Shown piece after piece: positions 1-8,951 of a stretch of 64,000 nt of DNA. The position numbers were made by a program, and so were the translations under genes. Numbering within the stretch: the stretch's first letter is position 1; the number at the start of each line of letters is the position of its first letter. Under the pieces are notes generated by a model, which was given only the letters and a program-made list of their open reading frames with translations, was not told the DNA's origin and made no database searches. Source of the DNA: Maribacter cobaltidurans (lineage in GTDB: Bacteria; Bacteroidota; Bacteroidia; Flavobacteriales; Flavobacteriaceae); contig NZ_CP022957.1 in assembly GCF_002269385.1 (NCBI RefSeq), forward strand, positions 1,669,001-1,733,000. The letters run 5' to 3'.

Positions 1-186
1 GGTGTGGACACGGAAGCAGTGAATGCGGCTAGAAACTTAATGGTACCATTTCCTCCTTCTTCCCCTTCTATGGCCTTGTTCAAGGATGGAGAATTGGTCC
101 ATATGATAGAACGTCACCATATTGAGGGAAGACCTGCTGAAATGATTGCTGAGAACCTTGTACAAGCCTACAACGAGTTCTGTTAA
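1..186 (+). CDS. BrxA/BrxB-type bacilliredoxin, C-terminal part (partial)
   Basis: The reading frame is open from the first base, so the N-terminus lies outside the window; 61 residues and a stop remain. The tail ([20 protein letters not shown], then a helix with [16 protein letters not shown]) is typical of the YphP/YqiW (DUF1094) bacilliredoxins, thioredoxin-fold proteins that remove bacillithiol or similar thiols from cytosolic proteins. The catalytic CGC-type motif would lie upstream and cannot be seen. A hairpin terminator follows the stop. Family assignment rests on the C-terminal half only. Confidence 0.75.
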   Translation, partial: GVDTEAVNAARNLMVPFPPSSPSMALFKDGELVHMIERHHIEGRPAEMIAENLVQAYNEFC

Positions 187-223
187 GAGTATCCTTATTT
201 CAACAGTATTTTAGAAATTTTAC

Positions 224-248
224 ACCGCTCTTAATAGAGCGGTTTTTT
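224..248 (+). terminator. Rho-independent terminator after the bacilliredoxin gene
   Basis: ACCGCTCT (224-231), a TAAT loop and AGAGCGGT (236-243) form a perfect 8-bp stem followed by a T run. It ends the bacilliredoxin transcript just before plsC. The sequence TATTTTTG at 248-255 fits the Bacteroidota -7 consensus TAnnTTTG, but it is only 4 nt from the plsC ATG and no TTTG is suitably spaced upstream, so promoter function is doubtful. Confidence 0.8.
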
Positions 249-259
249 ATTTTTGCAGT

Positions 260-997
260 ATGCAAAAGATACTATCCTACATTGTCACCCCTTTCTTTTT
301 CCTTGCCTTTGGGATGACCCTGTTGGTTTTTCATCCTATACTTTGGTTAAGTTTAAAACTATTTGGTTACCCGGGGATTAAGAAAACGGTTAGCCTTCTC
401 AATCTTTGCCTAATGCGCTCCACTAATATTCTAGGAACTACGTACAGGTTTACAAACCCCCACAATATACCAACTGATAGACCACTAATAGTAGTGACCA
501 ATCATCAGAGTATGTACGACATTCCCCCCATTATTTGGTACATGAGGAAGCACCACCCAAAGTTTGTGAGCAAAAAAGAGCTGGGAAAGGGAATTCCAAG
601 TGTCTCATATAATTTGAGACATGGGGGATCTGTATTAATTGACAGAAAAGATGCGAAGGGCTCAATCATGGAAATTGGAAAACTTGGAACCTATATAGAA
701 AAATACAGTAGGACAGCGGTCATTTTCCCAGAAGGAACAAGAAGTAGGGATGGACACCCAAGGCCATTCAAGCCTATGGGATTAAAAATGCTGATGAAGA
801 AAGCCCCATCTGCTTTAATCGTTCCGATAAGCATCAATAATTCCTGGAAATTGGTCCAATATGGTAAATTTCCAATGGGATTAGGAACGAAAGTTTCCTT
901 TGATGTCCACGAACCATTTGAAAATGATGGAGACTTTGATGGATTGCTTGCCAAAGCCGAAGCTGCTGTTGTATCCGGAATAAATTCTTTTAAATGA
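260..997 (+). CDS. plsC: 1-acyl-sn-glycerol-3-phosphate acyltransferase (PlsC family)
   Basis: This 245-residue membrane-bound acyltransferase should transfer a fatty acyl chain to lysophosphatidic acid to make phosphatidic acid for phospholipids. The catalytic HX4D box is NHQSMYD (His82, Asp87), and the substrate-binding FPEGTRS motif is at 156-162. Residues 8-35 form a hydrophobic membrane segment. The length is normal for PlsC. The stop overlaps the start of the next gene in an ATGA, so the two are translationally coupled. LpxL-type or other LPLAT functions are less likely given the intact PlsC motifs, but the exact substrate is not shown. Confidence 0.9.
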   Translation: MQKILSYIVTPFFFLAFGMTLLVFHPILWLSLKLFGYPGIKKTVSLLNLCLMRSTNILGTTYRFTNPHNIPTDRPLIVVTNHQSMYDIPPIIWYMRKHHPKFVSKKELGKGIPSVSYNLRHGGSVLIDRKDAKGSIMEIGKLGTYIEKYSRTAVIFPEGTRSRDGHPRPFKPMGLKMLMKKAPSALIVPISINNSWKLVQYGKFPMGLGTKVSFDVHEPFENDGDFDGLLAKAEAAVVSGINSFK

Positions 998-1671
998 GCA
1001 ATACCGAAATCGTTGAAGAGACCATCACCTTTGTAAAGGAAACACTACAGAATGCCGAAGGTGGGCATGATTGGTTTCATATAAAAAGGGTGTTTCAAAA
1101 CAGCATGCTCATTGCAAAGGACGAAAAAGTGGATATTCTTGTGGTAAGCCTTGCAGCCTTATTGCATGATATAGCCGATGCAAAATTTTATGACGGCGAT
1201 GAAACTGTAGGACCGCAAATGGCAAAAGATTTTCTACACTCTCTTAAGGTCAAGAAAAAAGTAGTGCGGCATGTTGTAAAAATTATTGAACACATATCCT
1301 TTAAAAACAGTCTAGGTAAGCCCAAAAAGAGACCTTTTAAATCCAAGGAACTTGAAGTTGTTCAGGATGCCGATCGTTTGGATGCCATTGGTGCTATTGG
1401 TATTGCTCGGGCATTCAATTATGGGGGCTTCAAAAATAGGGAAATCTACAATCCGGATATTGCCCCAAATCTAAAACTGAGCAAAGAAGCCTATAAAAAA
1501 TCAACGGCCCCAACTATTAACCATTTTTATGAAAAGCTATTGTTGCTTAAGGATAAAATGAATACTGCTACGGGGAAAAAACTTGCCGAGTCAAGGCACC
1601 AATTTATGTTGGATTATTTGGAACAGTTCTATTCTGAATGGAATCCATTGACCGTTAGACCAAAGCAATAA
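994..1671 (+). CDS. HD-domain phosphohydrolase
   Basis: A 225-residue cytosolic protein of the HD superfamily, related to the YedJ/PdeA-like hydrolases. Metal-binding residues are visible as GHDWFH (His25, His29), LLHDIAD (His58-Asp59) and the later VQDADRLDAIGAIGIARAF block. Family members hydrolyse phosphate esters of nucleotides; the substrate cannot be read from the sequence. It overlaps plsC by 4 bp and probably shares its mRNA. A strong hairpin follows its stop. Confidence 0.82.
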   Translation: MSNTEIVEETITFVKETLQNAEGGHDWFHIKRVFQNSMLIAKDEKVDILVVSLAALLHDIADAKFYDGDETVGPQMAKDFLHSLKVKKKVVRHVVKIIEHISFKNSLGKPKKRPFKSKELEVVQDADRLDAIGAIGIARAFNYGGFKNREIYNPDIAPNLKLSKEAYKKSTAPTINHFYEKLLLLKDKMNTATGKKLAESRHQFMLDYLEQFYSEWNPLTVRPKQ

Positions 1672-1701
1672 AAAAGGGGAATCAAAATAGACTCCCCTTT
1701 T
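1672..1701. terminator. Bidirectional terminator between convergent genes
   Basis: AAAAGGGGA (1672-1680) and TCCCCTTTT (1693-1701) make a perfect 9-bp stem with A and T tracts on its outer sides. It can therefore stop transcription from both the HD-hydrolase gene and the converging glycosyltransferase gene. Confidence 0.8.
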
Positions 1702-1732
1702 AATGAAAACTAAAAAATTTACATCTTCTTTT

Positions 1733-3163
1733 CTATCCCCTAGTCAACCAACCTCTTCTATTGGCGGTCGCAATGGCATAAGGAGTTATCCAGAACAGTC
1801 CGAATGTATACATTACACTATAGGAATAAGCCCAGAATGATTCTATAAAGTTATATCTCTTCGCATAAAAAATAACAGGGAAAGTAGAAAGTACCAGAAT
1901 ACTCATGAAAGTTGAGCTGACAAATAAGATTGGATGTGTTAGAACAAAATACAGCATAAACAAAAGGAATGGGTAACTCATGACAATCTTAGTTGCCTGA
2001 CTAAAGAACAATAGTCGAGTACCTGCCTTGTTTCCTTTCCTAAAGTTTGTAAATACATACTTGGACATTTCAATATTCTCCCTAACATTACTTCTACCCC
2101 ATCTAATGAACATTTTGTAAAGACCTTTGTATTTTTCGGGTACGTTAGTATAAGCATATGCGTTTCTTTGGAACAGCACATGATAACCTTGTTTTAAAAT
2201 CATATTGGTCATGGCACGGTCCTCTCCAATGTCAGAAGGTTGTCCCATGAAGGTCTGATTGATCCAATCATTTAAACAGGCAAACACAGCGGTTCTTCTA
2301 TATGCCGCCAAGGCCCCTGGAGTACAAAGAACGGAGTTTAGGCTACTTTCGGCAGATCTCACAAATTCAAAACTCAAGACAAAACTAACGTCCAACATTT
2401 TTGGGATCAAGGCCTTCTTATTGTTCAATACCCTAATATTACCGGCAACTGCACCACAATTCTCATTGGTAACGAACGGACTTACCAAATTTCTTAAGGT
2501 ATCCTTTTTAACGATGGAATCACTATCTACCGTTACAAAAACATCTCCTGTACCTTCATTGAATCCACGATACAAGGCATGTCTTTTTCCCATATTTTTG
2601 GGTTGTTGACATATGGATACCCGATCACCCAATACCTTCTTGGCCTCTTGCATCCAATGCCATGTATCGTCCTTGCTACCATCATCAATGGAAAGTAATT
2701 GTAGTTTTTCTACGGGATAATCACTGTCTGCCAAACTCATCAATGTGGCATATACCTGTTTCCCTTCGTTATATGCAGGAACGATAACGGTACATTTTGG
2801 CAGCTCCTCATCGGAAACGGAAGCTATTGCCTTATATCTAAAATATCGATATAGTGTATAGGCAAAAAAGCCCGCCTTAAAAATAAATAACCCAGTGGCA
2901 ATAATCATAAAGATCAATCCAAAGGTAGTACTTATCCTATCCCGATTAAATTGATCATAATCCGTTTGCAAAACATACATAACATATATGGAAGCAATCA
3001 TAAGCACGAACGTGCTACCCATCACAAAAACCCCCCAGGCATTTGCATTTTGAATAAAGGACTTTAATCTCGATTTTAGTAAAAACCCGTTTCTGAAAGT
3101 TGGGGTTGAATCGGATTTTTCGACATTAATAGATTTAGGTGTAAACGTATTTTCAGATTTCAT
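1733..3163 (-). CDS. Processive family-2 glycosyltransferase (HasA/NodC/ChsA-like)
   Basis: A 476-residue integral membrane glycosyltransferase. Hydrophobic segments lie at about 42-65 and 80-105 and again in the last 80 residues, with a cytosolic GT-A domain between them. Visible motifs are VIVPAYNE, the DDGSKDDT box, the DxD-type DSDS (213-216), GED, and FIRWGRSNVRE in the place of the Q/RxxRW motif of processive enzymes. This organisation matches hyaluronan, chitin and beta-glucan synthases, which polymerise a UDP-sugar and extrude the chain. The polymer made cannot be inferred. It stands alone, transcribed toward the HD-hydrolase gene. Confidence 0.85.
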   Translation of the reverse strand: MKSENTFTPKSINVEKSDSTPTFRNGFLLKSRLKSFIQNANAWGVFVMGSTFVLMIASIYVMYVLQTDYDQFNRDRISTTFGLIFMIIATGLFIFKAGFFAYTLYRYFRYKAIASVSDEELPKCTVIVPAYNEGKQVYATLMSLADSDYPVEKLQLLSIDDGSKDDTWHWMQEAKKVLGDRVSICQQPKNMGKRHALYRGFNEGTGDVFVTVDSDSIVKKDTLRNLVSPFVTNENCGAVAGNIRVLNNKKALIPKMLDVSFVLSFEFVRSAESSLNSVLCTPGALAAYRRTAVFACLNDWINQTFMGQPSDIGEDRAMTNMILKQGYHVLFQRNAYAYTNVPEKYKGLYKMFIRWGRSNVRENIEMSKYVFTNFRKGNKAGTRLLFFSQATKIVMSYPFLLFMLYFVLTHPILFVSSTFMSILVLSTFPVIFYAKRYNFIESFWAYSYSVMYTFGLFWITPYAIATANRRGWLTRG

Positions 3164-3443
3164 TTGTGTTTTCGATTTGTTCTAGAGTCTATACGGTAAC
3201 ACATGGCACTCTGGATCACCTGTTATGATTTATTTATGTAAAAAATCCACCTTTAACATTTAGGTAAGAATTTGTAAAGATTTTGGATTGATGGATGCAT
3301 CAAATTCAAAATGAAGATGACTTTATTTTTTTATGAATATCAAAAAATACGACCTGTCATTTTATAGATTCAATAAAAATCGCAAGACGGAAATAAAAAG
3401 TCAATTTTTTGTACCTTCCTAGCTCAGATAAATTTAATTAACC
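3164..3443. other. Divergent intergenic region
   Basis: This 280-base AT-rich spacer lies between divergently transcribed genes and must hold both promoters. The best weak match to a Bacteroidota -7 box for the plus-strand gene is TACCTTCC at 3412-3419; no good -33 box accompanies it. No small ORF or RNA gene was recognised. Confidence 0.4.
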
Positions 3444-4868
3444 ATGCAAAGAAGAAAGTTTATTAAAAATACCGCTGCCGCATCCGCGGCCTTTTCCATT
3501 GTACCCAGTTTTGTAATGGGCAAATCACATGTTCCTCCAAGTGATACACTATATATTGGTGCTTTTGGTGTTGGTGGAAGGGGCTCTAGCGTTATCCAAG
3601 GCCTAAATGAAACCCAAAAAGTAAAATTTGTTTCCTTTTGTGATGTGGATGACAGAAGGGCTGCAGAAACCTATGCCAATTTTCCCGATGTAAAGAGATA
3701 TAAAGATTTTAGGAAGGTCTATGACAAGCAATTAAATGATATGGACGCCATTATGGTAGCTACCCCAGACCATATGCATGCTTCCATAGCCTTGCCTTTC
3801 ATGCGGGCGAAAAAACATGCCTATGTTGAAAAACCGTTGACACACAATATCAATGAAGCCCGTTTAATGACCAAAGTGGCCAAAGAAAATGGCATCGTTA
3901 CCCAAATGGGAAACCAAGGAGCATCAAGTGATGGTAGCAGGGAAGCTAAGGAATGGATTGATTCAGGCATAATAGGAAAAGTATACAAAGTAGATTGTTG
4001 GACCAATAGACCCGTTTGGCCACAAGGTGTTCCCGTTCCACAAGGTAAGGACCGAATCCCCAAAGGACTGGATTGGGACTTGTGGTTGGGCGTTGCCGAA
4101 ATGAGAGATTATAACGACGCTTATCTTCCCTTTAAATGGAGAGGTTTCTGGGATTTTGGCACCGGTGCACTTGGGGATATGGGATGTCATATCATGGAAA
4201 CCCCTTTCAGTGTCTTGGAATTGGGCTATCCAACCGAGGCCGAGGCGAGCTGTACGACCAACTGGGTCGGTGACTTTGTGGAGGCGGATTATAGTGAATC
4301 CTGTCCCGCTTCTTCCATTGTCCGGTTAAAGTTCAATACTCCTGAGCACGGAGATATTGCGTTAAATTGGTATGATGGCGGATTATTACCCGATTTACCC
4401 GATGAGTTGAAAGATGGCGAAACTATTGGTGATAACAGTGGTGGAAGCATTTTCTACGGAACGCGAGGTATTTTGGTTTGTGATACGTATTCCAGAAATG
4501 CCAGATTGTTGCCTTCCACTACCATGGAACTATTGACTCCTCCAAAACCCTATTTAAAACGTATTGAAGGGGATACCGGTGGACACCAGCGCAACTTTGT
4601 GGAAGGATGCCTACAAGGTGCTGAAACCTCCTCTAATTTTGAACGCTCCGGACCATTGACCGAAGCTGTGCTTATGGGTAATTTGGCCTTAAAGGCGTTC
4701 CAGTACAAAAAACTGAAGGAAGGTAAACAATTGGGTGATTGGGATCCTTTTGAATATCCTGGTAGAAGAAAAATTCTTTGGGATGGGGAAAACATGCGTG
4801 TAACCAATTGGGAAAAAGCCAATGAATGGGTCAAGGGAAGCTACCGTAAGGGATGGGAGCTTAGTTAA
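3444..4868 (+). CDS. Tat-exported Gfo/Idh/MocA-family oxidoreductase
   Basis: A 474-residue NAD(P)-dependent sugar oxidoreductase homologue. The N-terminus MQRRKFIKNTAAASAAFS is a twin-arginine signal followed by a small-residue hydrophobic stretch, so export as a folded, cofactor-bound protein is expected. The Rossmann nucleotide loop is GAFGVGGRG, and the EKPLTHNINEARLM block is the conserved EKP motif of this family. Bacteroidota carry many such exported members, often in polysaccharide degradation, and some act as glycosidases (GH109). The gene is isolated here, so the substrate is unknown. A weak hairpin (GCTAGG/CCTAGC, 4896-4915) follows the stop. Confidence 0.88.
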   Translation: MQRRKFIKNTAAASAAFSIVPSFVMGKSHVPPSDTLYIGAFGVGGRGSSVIQGLNETQKVKFVSFCDVDDRRAAETYANFPDVKRYKDFRKVYDKQLNDMDAIMVATPDHMHASIALPFMRAKKHAYVEKPLTHNINEARLMTKVAKENGIVTQMGNQGASSDGSREAKEWIDSGIIGKVYKVDCWTNRPVWPQGVPVPQGKDRIPKGLDWDLWLGVAEMRDYNDAYLPFKWRGFWDFGTGALGDMGCHIMETPFSVLELGYPTEAEASCTTNWVGDFVEADYSESCPASSIVRLKFNTPEHGDIALNWYDGGLLPDLPDELKDGETIGDNSGGSIFYGTRGILVCDTYSRNARLLPSTTMELLTPPKPYLKRIEGDTGGHQRNFVEGCLQGAETSSNFERSGPLTEAVLMGNLALKAFQYKKLKEGKQLGDWDPFEYPGRRKILWDGENMRVTNWEKANEWVKGSYRKGWELS

Positions 4869-4987
4869 ACCCAAAAATATTAGTATAAGGAAATGGCTAG
4901 GGTTTATATCCTAGCTTTTACTTTTGAAACGTCCCAATTGCCTATATTTAAGTTTTTGACCAAAACCAACTTAATACCTAAATTCAA

Positions 4988-6271
4988 ATGTTAGCCTGGC
5001 TTGGCCTTATCACCATTGTTGCTCTTTTGTTTCTTGTCATGAGCAAGAAAATGGCGGCGGTGGTCGCTTTGATTATTGTTCCAATTATAACGGCTCTTTT
5101 GGGTGGTTTTACTACGGAAATAACGACTTTTATAACCGATGGTTTAAAATCAATCGCTCCCACCGGAGTCATGTTTATATTCGCAATTCTGTTCTTTGGT
5201 ATATTGACCGATGCGGGAACCTTTAAACCCCTGATAAGGGCCCTACTGAAATTTGCGGGAAACAATCCTTCCCGCGTTGCTGTCGCAACGGCACTATTGG
5301 CCATGGCCGTGCATTTGGATGGCTCAGGAGCAGTGACTTTTTTGGTGACCATACCGGCACTCCTTCCTTTATATGACACCTTACAAATGAAGAGAACCAC
5401 GTTGGCCACTATTGCGGCATTGGCGGCAGGAACCATGAATATTCTTCCATGGGGAGGGCCAACAATTAGAGCTGCAACAGCTTTGGAAGTCAATGTTACG
5501 GAGCTATTCAATCCTTTGCTGATTCCGGTTATCGGCGGACTATTAACGGTTTTGATTATTGCCTATATACTTGGTAAAAGGGAACGTGTGGATAAAGGTG
5601 CCACTATTGATGACATAGCACTGGAACAAGAAACAGACACTAAACTGGAACGTCCAAGGCTTTACTACTTCAATATTGCCCTGGTTTTGGTTGCGGTGGG
5701 AGTTTTGATCAGTGGAATTGCCCCGCCACATATTATTTTTATGATAGCATTTGCCATATCCTTAATTGTAAATTACCCAAATCCCAAAGATCAAGGGGAA
5801 CGTATCAATGCACATGCCAAGGCAGCTCTTTTGATGGCCAGTATATTATTCGCTGCAGGGTGTTTCACGGGAATACTCAAGGGCTCCGGAATGATCAATG
5901 CAATGGCGGAAAGTGCCGTAACCTACATTCCTGATGCCATAGGTAGTCACTTGGCCGTCATTACCGGTGTACTGTCCATGCCCGCCAGTCTGCTATTTGA
6001 TCCGGATTCCTATTATTTTGGAATATTGCCCTTGTTGTCCACCACGGCATCGCACTTTGGCGTGGAGGCTATTGAGGTAGGAAGGGCTTCAATTATCGGG
6101 CAAATGACGACAGGTTTTCCCGTAAGTCCGCTTACGGGCTCCACGTATCTATTAATTGGACTCACGGGAATCGAATTGGGGGATCATCAGAAAAAAACCA
6201 TACCACTGGCATTTTTGGTGACCATAGTTATTTTAATTTTATCCTTAATGATTGGAGCAATAAGCTTGTAG
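4988..6271 (+). CDS. CitMHS-family carboxylate transporter
   Basis: A 427-residue inner-membrane secondary transporter with about 11-12 hydrophobic segments. The sequence resembles the citrate-metal:H+ symporters CitM/CitH: an N-terminal MLAWLGLITIVALLFLVMSK, the polar re-entrant-like stretch VHLDGSGAVTFLVTIPALLPLY, and NILPWGGPTIRAA. It is the first gene of a tight operon (1-nt and 2-nt gaps) with two AtuA-type proteins. That context suggests uptake of an organic acid whose catabolism uses the downstream genes. Citrate itself as substrate is only the family default. Confidence 0.85.
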   Translation: MLAWLGLITIVALLFLVMSKKMAAVVALIIVPIITALLGGFTTEITTFITDGLKSIAPTGVMFIFAILFFGILTDAGTFKPLIRALLKFAGNNPSRVAVATALLAMAVHLDGSGAVTFLVTIPALLPLYDTLQMKRTTLATIAALAAGTMNILPWGGPTIRAATALEVNVTELFNPLLIPVIGGLLTVLIIAYILGKRERVDKGATIDDIALEQETDTKLERPRLYYFNIALVLVAVGVLISGIAPPHIIFMIAFAISLIVNYPNPKDQGERINAHAKAALLMASILFAAGCFTGILKGSGMINAMAESAVTYIPDAIGSHLAVITGVLSMPASLLFDPDSYYFGILPLLSTTASHFGVEAIEVGRASIIGQMTTGFPVSPLTGSTYLLIGLTGIELGDHQKKTIPLAFLVTIVILILSLMIGAISL

Positions 6272-6272
6272 C

Positions 6273-7610
6273 ATGAAGAAAATTAGAATAGGAAGCGGAG
6301 CTGGGTATGCTGGAGACCGATTAGAACCTGCCCTTGAATTAATGGAGCATGGTAATCTAAATTATATTTGTTTTGAAGGCCTTGCGGAAAGGACTATCGC
6401 CTTGGCCCAAAAAGCGAAAAAGGCCGACCCAGAAAAAGGCTATAATGACCTTCTTCTTTATCGGATGGAAAAAGTCCTTCCATTGGCACATAAAAACAAA
6501 ATCAAGGTCATTACCAATATGGGGGCGGCCAATCCAAAAAAAGCCATGGAAGAGGTTGCAAAATTGGCTACTACATTGGGACTTAAAAACCTGAAAGTAG
6601 CTGCAGTTCTTGGGGATGACATATCGAACAAAATACAGGATTACATCCGCGAAACAGTCATTGAAACCGGTCAGCCATTATCTGAAATTAATAAGGAGCT
6701 TTTCTCCGCAAATGCCTATTTGGGCTCCGATGGTATTGTTGAAGCTTTAAGCAACGATGCGGACATTATCATTACGGGCAGGGTTGCAGATCCTTCCCTG
6801 TTTCTGGCACCCTTGCTGTACGAGTTTGGTTGGGAAAAAACAGATTGGGAAAAAATGGGCATAGGAACCATGATTGGCCACCTATTGGAATGCGCCGGAC
6901 AGGTAACCGGAGGCTATTTTGCTGATCCCGGTGTTAAGGAAGTACCCAATCTGTGGAATCTGGGATTTCCCCTAGTTGAAGTCAATGAAGTAGGAAAAGG
7001 CTTTATCACCAAATTGGACAATACGGGAGGCATGGTCACCACGGCCACATGTACGGAACAATTGCTTTATGAAATTCATGACCCAGAAAACTATCTTACT
7101 CCAGACTGCACCGCTGATTTTTCAAAAGTGACATTCAAAGAATTACAAAAGGACACCATTGAATTTTCCGGGGCCTCAGGAAAATCGGCCACTGCAACGC
7201 ATAAAGTAAGCGTTGGCTATTTGAACGGCTTTATAGGGGAGGGTCAAATAAGTTATGGTGGTCCCAACTGTGTTGCAAGGGCTCTATTAGCCAAGGAAAT
7301 CGTAGAAAAAAGGTTAGAAAACCTGTCTTTCCCAATTTCGGAATTACGATGTGATCTTATCGGTATAAATTCCTTATTTGATAAAGGAGAAATACCCAAA
7401 GACATCAATGAAGCCCGATTAAGGGTAGCGGGAAAAACAAACACCAAAGAACAGGCCCAGTTCATTGCCAATGAAGTGGAGACCTTATATACCAATGGTC
7501 CTTATGGTGGAGGCGGAGCTACTAAAAAAGTAGATGAGATTATTTCCATTGCTTCTATATTGGTTCCCAAAGATGATTTTGAAATTAACGTACTCTATAA
7601 AACTACATAG
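6273..7610 (+). CDS. AtuA-family protein (DUF1446)
   Basis: A 445-residue cytosolic protein whose start MKKIRIGSGAGYAGDRLEPA and glycine-rich stretches (TNMGAANPKKAM, ITGRVADPSLFLAPL, GGMVTTATCTEQLLYE) match the DUF1446/AtuA family. AtuA is named from the acyclic-terpene utilisation cluster of Pseudomonas, but its reaction is not established and homologues occur in many organic-acid clusters. It starts 1 nt after the CitMHS stop and is followed 2 nt later by the small AtuA-associated protein. I infer a two-component enzyme acting on a transported carboxylate or its CoA ester. Confidence 0.83.
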   Translation: MKKIRIGSGAGYAGDRLEPALELMEHGNLNYICFEGLAERTIALAQKAKKADPEKGYNDLLLYRMEKVLPLAHKNKIKVITNMGAANPKKAMEEVAKLATTLGLKNLKVAAVLGDDISNKIQDYIRETVIETGQPLSEINKELFSANAYLGSDGIVEALSNDADIIITGRVADPSLFLAPLLYEFGWEKTDWEKMGIGTMIGHLLECAGQVTGGYFADPGVKEVPNLWNLGFPLVEVNEVGKGFITKLDNTGGMVTTATCTEQLLYEIHDPENYLTPDCTADFSKVTFKELQKDTIEFSGASGKSATATHKVSVGYLNGFIGEGQISYGGPNCVARALLAKEIVEKRLENLSFPISELRCDLIGINSLFDKGEIPKDINEARLRVAGKTNTKEQAQFIANEVETLYTNGPYGGGGATKKVDEIISIASILVPKDDFEINVLYKTT

Positions 7611-7612
7611 CC

Positions 7613-7912
7613 ATGAAATTATGGGAAATTGCTCATGTGAGAACTGGGGACAAGGGAAACATCAGTAATGTTTCCGTAACCGTCTATGACCCTGAACATT
7701 TTAAAATAGTTTCGGAAAAATTAACTCCGGAATTTATCAAGAAATGGTTTGGGAAACAGGTACTGGGTGAGGTCAAAAGATATGATCTACCTCAACTTGG
7801 CGCGCTCAATTTTGTAATGTACGATGCCCTTGGAGGTGGGGTGACGTCTTCGACCGCCTTGGACAAACATGGAAAAACGCTTGGGGCTTATTTACTTAAC
7901 ATACCTTTTTAA
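7613..7912 (+). CDS. Small AtuA-associated protein
   Basis: A 99-residue cytosolic protein beginning MKLWEIAHVRTGDKGNISNV and ending ALGGGVTSSTALDKHGKTLG. In other genomes this domain is fused to the C-terminus of AtuA/DUF1446 proteins; here it is a separate gene immediately after the large one, consistent with a split subunit. Its function is not characterised. Confidence 0.75.
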   Translation: MKLWEIAHVRTGDKGNISNVSVTVYDPEHFKIVSEKLTPEFIKKWFGKQVLGEVKRYDLPQLGALNFVMYDALGGGVTSSTALDKHGKTLGAYLLNIPF

Positions 7913-7922
7913 AACTCAGATT

Positions 7923-8951
7923 ATGAAAAAAATATTGGTCATTCTATTTCTATCGCTAACAAGTTTGCTATCCGCTCAGGAAGTGGCCGAAGGAAAAGTT
8001 GTTTTAGACTCTATTTATTCCAAAAACCTGGAAAATGATTTTGGTGAAAATCCAACCAGAAAAGTATCGGTTTATTTGCCACCAAACTATGAAGATTCAA
8101 AAACCAGGTATCCCGTAATTTATTTTTTACATGGTTTTTTGAACGACAATAGTCTTATGAATTATATGAAGGATCTTTTGGACTATGCCATAGCCGCAGA
8201 AAAGATTGATCCCTTTATTCTTGTAATACCCGATCAGCGTACTACTTATGACGGAAGTTTCTATTCCAATACGGGCATCTTTGGCAACTGGGAAGATTTT
8301 ACAGCTTATGATTTGGTTTCTTATATGGATAACAACTATAGAACCTTGGCAAAACCCGGAAGTCGCGGAATTACCGGACACAGTATGGGAGGCTATGGTG
8401 CTTTAAAAATTGCCATGAAGCATCCGGATATTTTTGAAACCGTTTATGCATTAAGTCCTGGAGCGCTAACTATAGTTCGAGAATATGGGCCGAACAGCAA
8501 CACCTATGTTGAATTTTCCAAAATGAAAACCATAGAAGATCTGTCAAAATCCTATTTTGGAAAAGTTATTATGGCGTTTGGAAGGTCATGGTCTCCCAAT
8601 GCCAATAAACCTCCCTTTTACTTTGATTTACCCTTTGAATATAAGAACGAAACTATTGTAGCCAACCCCGAAGCACTAGAAAAATGGTACTCAGAAATGC
8701 CTGTTCATATGATCGATGAGTATCTCGAAAATCTAAATAAGCTCAGAGCCATTAAGTTTGATTGGGGAAGAAATGCGGGAGAACGTTTTACCATACAATG
8801 CAAAATGTTCAGTCAACGCTTGGAAAACGTAGGTGTAAAACATTTTGCCGAAGAATATATTGGCACCCATACCAATAACATCTACACCCAGGATGGCAGA
8901 ATTCCACAACAGATGTTACCCTTTTTCGATTTTTATCTTGATTTTGAGTAA
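7923..8951 (+). CDS. Secreted alpha/beta-hydrolase esterase (esterase D/Fes-like)
   Basis: A 342-residue exported esterase. I chose the ATG at 7923 because it gives a clean signal peptide, MKKILVILFLSLTSLLSAQ; an upstream in-frame start at 7869 would overlap the previous gene. The nucleophile elbow is GHSMGG with Ser154, preceded by YPVIYFLHGF (oxyanion region); the family is that of the IroE/Fes and esterase D hydrolases. It sits 10 nt after the AtuA-associated gene and may belong to the same operon, releasing a carboxylate from an ester before uptake (inference). Confidence 0.82.
   Translation: MKKILVILFLSLTSLLSAQEVAEGKVVLDSIYSKNLENDFGENPTRKVSVYLPPNYEDSKTRYPVIYFLHGFLNDNSLMNYMKDLLDYAIAAEKIDPFILVIPDQRTTYDGSFYSNTGIFGNWEDFTAYDLVSYMDNNYRTLAKPGSRGITGHSMGGYGALKIAMKHPDIFETVYALSPGALTIVREYGPNSNTYVEFSKMKTIEDLSKSYFGKVIMAFGRSWSPNANKPPFYFDLPFEYKNETIVANPEALEKWYSEMPVHMIDEYLENLNKLRAIKFDWGRNAGERFTIQCKMFSQRLENVGVKHFAEEYIGTHTNNIYTQDGRIPQQMLPFFDFYLDFE

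Noticed and set aside
248..255. Promoter TATTTTTG just before plsC
   Set aside because: It is 4 nt from the start codon, would need a leaderless transcript, and has no -33 partner.
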